DNA from: Patescibacterium sp964540895
Lineage (GTDB): Bacteria; Patescibacteriota; Patescibacteriia; Patescibacteriales; Patescibacteriaceae
Length of the DNA stretch: 64,000 nt
Assembly (NCBI GenBank): GCA_964540895.1
Contig: CAZIOP010000001.1
Coordinates: 434,001-498,000 of the forward strand
Direction of reading: 5' to 3'
A program made the position numbers and the translations under genes. Shown one piece after another: positions 61,593 through 64,000 of this stretch. Each line of letters begins with the position of its first letter. The stretch's first letter is position 1. The notes beneath the pieces are model-generated. The model was not told where the DNA came from. It ran no database searches and saw nothing but the letters and a program-made list of their open reading frames with translations.

Positions 61593-62354
61593 TTATATAT
61601 CAATTTCTATGCCTACCGGGCAATGATCTGAACCCATTATGGCATCAAGAATAAAAGCTTTTTTTACATGCTTGGCTATCTTAGCTGATACTAAGAAATA
61701 GTCAATTCTCCAACCTACATTTCGGGATCTGGCTCCAAACCGATATGTCCACCACGAGTATTGAATTTTATCGCCATTAAGGTGTCTAAACGTATCAACC
61801 AAGCCCGACTCAATATACTTTCTCCCCCACTTTCGTTCTTCATCAGTAAAGCCGGCTGTTTCATGATTTTCTTTAGGCCGTGCTAAATCAATTTCTTCAC
61901 GAGCTACATTAAAATCACCACAAACAATGACGGGTTTTTTCTTTTCTAGTTTTTTTATATAGGCCAAAAAACTTTTGTTAAAACGTGACTTATAATCAAG
62001 CCTGGCTAAGGTTGGTTGAGAGTTTGGAAAATAAGCATTAATGAAATAGAATTTTTTATGCTCAAAGGTTATTACTCTACCCTCATCATCAAACTCAGCA
62101 ATGCCGATGCCTTTAGTCATCGCTAATGGTTTTTCTTTTGACAATATAGCTGTGCCACTATAACCCGGTCGTTTAGCGGGATTCCAGTCTTCTTCATAGC
62201 CCTTAAAATCAAATTCGGCTTTGAGCCGACTTTCATGATCAATCTTGATTTCTTGTATGCCTAATAAGTCAGGTTTTTCTTTTTTTAAAAATTCAACAAA
62301 CCCGTTTCTGACACAGGCACGAATACCATTTACGTTCCATGAGAGTAATTTCAT
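61593..62354 (-). CDS. xth: Exodeoxyribonuclease III-type AP endonuclease
   Basis: 253 residues. MKLLSWNVNGIRACVRNGF, LLGIQEIKI, GYSGTAILSK, VCGDFNVAREEIDLARPKEN (catalytic DxN), GWRIDYFLVS and final GSDHCPVGIEI are the endonuclease/exonuclease/phosphatase motifs of ExoIII/Ape1. Cleaves abasic sites in base-excision repair and would act after the MutY-like glycosylase encoded at 34651. First gene of the xth-leuS-rsmA run, sharing a divergent promoter region with the DsbA-like gene. Confidence 0.96.
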   Translation of the reverse strand: MKLLSWNVNGIRACVRNGFVEFLKKEKPDLLGIQEIKIDHESRLKAEFDFKGYEEDWNPAKRPGYSGTAILSKEKPLAMTKGIGIAEFDDEGRVITFEHKKFYFINAYFPNSQPTLARLDYKSRFNKSFLAYIKKLEKKKPVIVCGDFNVAREEIDLARPKENHETAGFTDEERKWGRKYIESGLVDTFRHLNGDKIQYSWWTYRFGARSRNVGWRIDYFLVSAKIAKHVKKAFILDAIMGSDHCPVGIEIDI

Positions 62355-62367
62355 ATCGTTATTAGTA

Positions 62368-62380
62368 TGATATAATTATA
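62368..62380. promoter_or_regulatory. Divergent overlapping -10 elements
   Basis: TGATATAATTATA contains TGATATAAT for the plus strand (62368-62376, for the DsbA-like gene) and TATAAT on the minus strand (62380-62375, for xth). The two hexamers overlap by two bases and sit between start codons 50 nt apart. Polymerase binding on one strand should exclude the other. Confidence 0.45.
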
Positions 62381-62404
62381 AGGTAGTCCATACATCCTCG
62401 CAAT

Positions 62405-63133
62405 ATGTCAGTAACTTCTCCACGAGTTCACTCTGGTCACCATATTCGTAATATTATTTTAACTATTGTCATTATTCCCGTGGCACTCTTATTAGCGTTA
62501 TTGTCACTTAGTTTTGTCATGGATATTTTTGCTCGTAGTGAACGTATTAACCGTGGTGACTATACCATACCAACAGCACAAAGTCCTGTCATTTCGTCTG
62601 ATTATCAAGGAGATAGAAAAAAATTAATTGAAGGTGACAATAACCCTTCATTTGGAGCCGCTGAACCACGTGTAACAATCGTCCAATTCTCTGATTTTGG
62701 CTGTCCATTTTGTAAAGCCTCATTTCCTGCTTTACGAGAAGTTAGCCTTAAATATCAAGACAAGGTTAAAGTAATTTTCCGTGATTGGCCAGGCCATAAC
62801 TTTTCTGTACCCCTAGCTCTGGCAGCTCGCTGTGCTAATGAACAGAATAAATTCTGGGAAATGCATGATAAATTGTTTCAAAATCAGAGTGATACCTTTG
62901 GTAGTGACAAAAATCAGCTAGCACTATTGGCTCAACAACTTGGTATTTATAATGACCAGTTTACTGAGTGTTATGACAGTCAAAAATACCTGCCTCAAAT
63001 CCGTCAGAACTTTACCGATGCTGAAGCCTTGCAAGTAGCTGGTACACCTACCTGGTTTATTAATGGTGAAAAAATAGAAGGTCAATTATCAAGTGAGGAC
63101 TTAGAAAAAATACTAGCTCCGTATGTCCAATAG
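62405..63133 (+). CDS. DsbA-family membrane-anchored thiol oxidoreductase
   Basis: 242 residues. N-terminal helix (about 15-40), then a thioredoxin-fold domain with the active-site motif CPFC (Cys100-Cys103), FRDWPGHNF, and the cis-Pro loop GTPTWFING. Two further cysteines (RCANE, TECYD) could form a structural pair. It introduces disulfides into exported proteins. It overlaps by 11 nt the downstream gene for a double-cysteine pilin-like protein, and the genome encodes a giant cysteine-rich exported protein, so substrates are obvious. Confidence 0.9.
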   Translation: MSVTSPRVHSGHHIRNIILTIVIIPVALLLALLSLSFVMDIFARSERINRGDYTIPTAQSPVISSDYQGDRKKLIEGDNNPSFGAAEPRVTIVQFSDFGCPFCKASFPALREVSLKYQDKVKVIFRDWPGHNFSVPLALAARCANEQNKFWEMHDKLFQNQSDTFGSDKNQLALLAQQLGIYNDQFTECYDSQKYLPQIRQNFTDAEALQVAGTPTWFINGEKIEGQLSSEDLEKILAPYVQ

Positions 63134-64000
63134 AAAATTAGCCTGGTATAGAAATCTTCATATCATAGTTATTGGTATAATGTTTTTTCTTTCGTTAACT
63201 ACGGTGTCACATGTTGATGCAGTCATAGGTTGCTGCGAAAAAACCAATCGAAATAATGGCGCAAAATCATACATGGATGCGACTAAAGAAGACTGCGATG
63301 CTGTTCCGCAAACTAGTAACAATACTTTCACAGTTAAATATTTTCCTGATGCTATTGCTTTGAATAATACGAAATGTTTACCAGTCCCGCCTGCCAAAAC
63401 ACGAGAAGAAGGTCAAGTAGTAACTCTTAAACCAGCTGTCTCCATACCAGGTTCAAAATTTATCGCTGGAGAAGAAATCAAAGTTGAAGAAAGTACCTTA
63501 ACACTAGCCAATTACATTGTCGCTATTTTCAAATATGCTACCGGTGTTATTGGTATTATCGCCGCTATCATGCTCATGGCGGCTGGTATCATGTGGTTAA
63601 CCGCCGGCGGCAATCATGAACAAATTAGTACAGCCAAACAAATGATCTTCTCAAGTCTCATTGGCATGAGCTTAAGTTTTGGTGCTTTTCTATTACTTTC
63701 AATGGTGAATACTAACTTGGTGAATTTAAGAATTACCCCAGTTCAAAATACTAAAAAAATTGATATTGCTCAGAAAGGTTGTTGTAAAAAATTCAGTAAT
63801 AATCCGTTAGGTGCTTTTACTACTGAAAATAGCACCAGTACCCAATGTGAAAAGTTAAACGAACAAGTTGGTAATGAAGATAATCAATATTTTAGAATTG
63901 AGTTTTTTCCATTCCAAGCAGCTGACGAAAATGATTGTGTACCTTTAGGCTGCTGTTCATATAACGGAGGCTTCACTCAATACAAGCCAACCTTAATGTA
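63123..64000 (+). CDS. Pilin-like membrane protein with repeated double-cysteine modules, 3' end beyond the window
   Basis: 292 codons visible from ATG 63123 to the right edge, no stop. A signal-like helix (about 12-34) is followed by a module starting Cys37-Cys38 and ending with C85-LP. Then a VirB2/TrbC-like hairpin: ANYIVAIFKYATGVIG... with WLTAGGNHEQISTAK between two helices (about 130-200). A second module starts at Cys220-Cys221 and ends at C272-VP, and a third begins at Cys277-Cys278. The modules share CC-x-K...C...(Y/F)FP...C(L/V)P. The pilin-like hairpin flanked by disulfide-capable modules is not a form I recognise. Overlaps the DsbA-like gene by 11 nt. Confidence 0.8.
   Translation, partial: MSNRKLAWYRNLHIIVIGIMFFLSLTTVSHVDAVIGCCEKTNRNNGAKSYMDATKEDCDAVPQTSNNTFTVKYFPDAIALNNTKCLPVPPAKTREEGQVVTLKPAVSIPGSKFIAGEEIKVEESTLTLANYIVAIFKYATGVIGIIAAIMLMAAGIMWLTAGGNHEQISTAKQMIFSSLIGMSLSFGAFLLLSMVNTNLVNLRITPVQNTKKIDIAQKGCCKKFSNNPLGAFTTENSTSTQCEKLNEQVGNEDNQYFRIEFFPFQAADENDCVPLGCCSYNGGFTQYKPTLM

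Noticed and set aside
63158..63397. Minus-strand open frame under the pilin-like gene
   Set aside because: The plus-strand frame has the pilin-like hairpin, repeated CC modules and DsbA context; the minus frame has no features.
1..64000. CRISPR arrays, insertion sequences, rRNA genes, tmRNA or SRP RNA
   Set aside because: I saw no regularly spaced direct repeats, transposases, terminal inverted repeats or conserved large RNA motifs; small RNAs could still be missed.

Overview
The window looks like chromosome from a Candidate Phyla Radiation (Patescibacteria) bacterium. The evidence is AT-rich sequence, tightly packed co-directional genes, the standard stop code (no in-frame TGA reassignment in any recognisable gene), mostly very short or absent Shine-Dalgarno leaders, and gene sets typical of this group: a VirB4/PrgI/VirB6/VirB2-like type IV secretion or pilus apparatus beside informational genes (dnaX, recG, cysS, lysS, leuS, rsmA, xth, mutY). 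I cannot place it below that level. Almost everything reads on the minus strand.

Region 1-10.9 kb (minus) is a cell-surface block: two secreted proteins sharing a C-terminal module (the second carries a 1.6 kb internal tandem duplication), a Pro/Glu-rich membrane-anchored protein, an operon of sortase substrate, sortase and minimal MgtE-type transporter, and a CAP-domain protein. Region 10.9-19.0 kb is an accessory island of small soluble enzymes and domains: HAD phosphatases, a phosphoribosyltransferase, three Nudix-type proteins, peptidase E, and DUF1801/YdhG, YdeI, DUF2200 and DUF1059 proteins. These look like acquired housecleaning genes. Region 19.1-26.4 kb holds tRNA-Gln, dnaX, a four-gene VirD4-like operon, cysS and tRNA-Thr. 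Region 26.4-30.6 kb is a second accessory patch: two plus-strand four-helix membrane proteins, tRNA-Lys, a VirB2-like pilin, and a two-gene membrane operon behind a near-perfect promoter with a palindrome.

Region 30.7-36.8 kb has recG, three more tRNAs (Arg, Ser, Ser) interleaved with small genes, mutY and comF. Region 36.2-46.0 kb is the main type IV apparatus operon (membrane protein, VirB6-like, two related large soluble proteins, PrgI, a separate VirB4 N-domain and the VirB4 ATPase, then a VirB8-like protein). lysS follows at 46-47.5 kb. A lone gene at 47.7-48.9 kb encodes a YCF48-like protein with a type IX secretion C-terminal sorting domain, which is foreign to this kind of organism. 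Region 49-57.8 kb encodes a 2686-residue cysteine-rich exported protein and a calcium-repeat membrane protein. Region 57.9-62.4 kb is xth-leuS-rsmA, with a complete Nudix domain inserted in LeuRS. On the plus strand the window ends with a DsbA-like oxidoreductase overlapping a pilin-like protein that carries repeated double-cysteine modules.

Together the surface genes suggest an extracellular machine (type IV apparatus plus disulfide-rich giant proteins, with a DsbA-type enzyme to oxidise them and a sortase to anchor others). The translation genes appear to use leaderless or nearly leaderless mRNAs. Several are made directly behind a tRNA or from an extended -10 promoter next to the start codon, whereas accessory genes have classical Shine-Dalgarno leaders.
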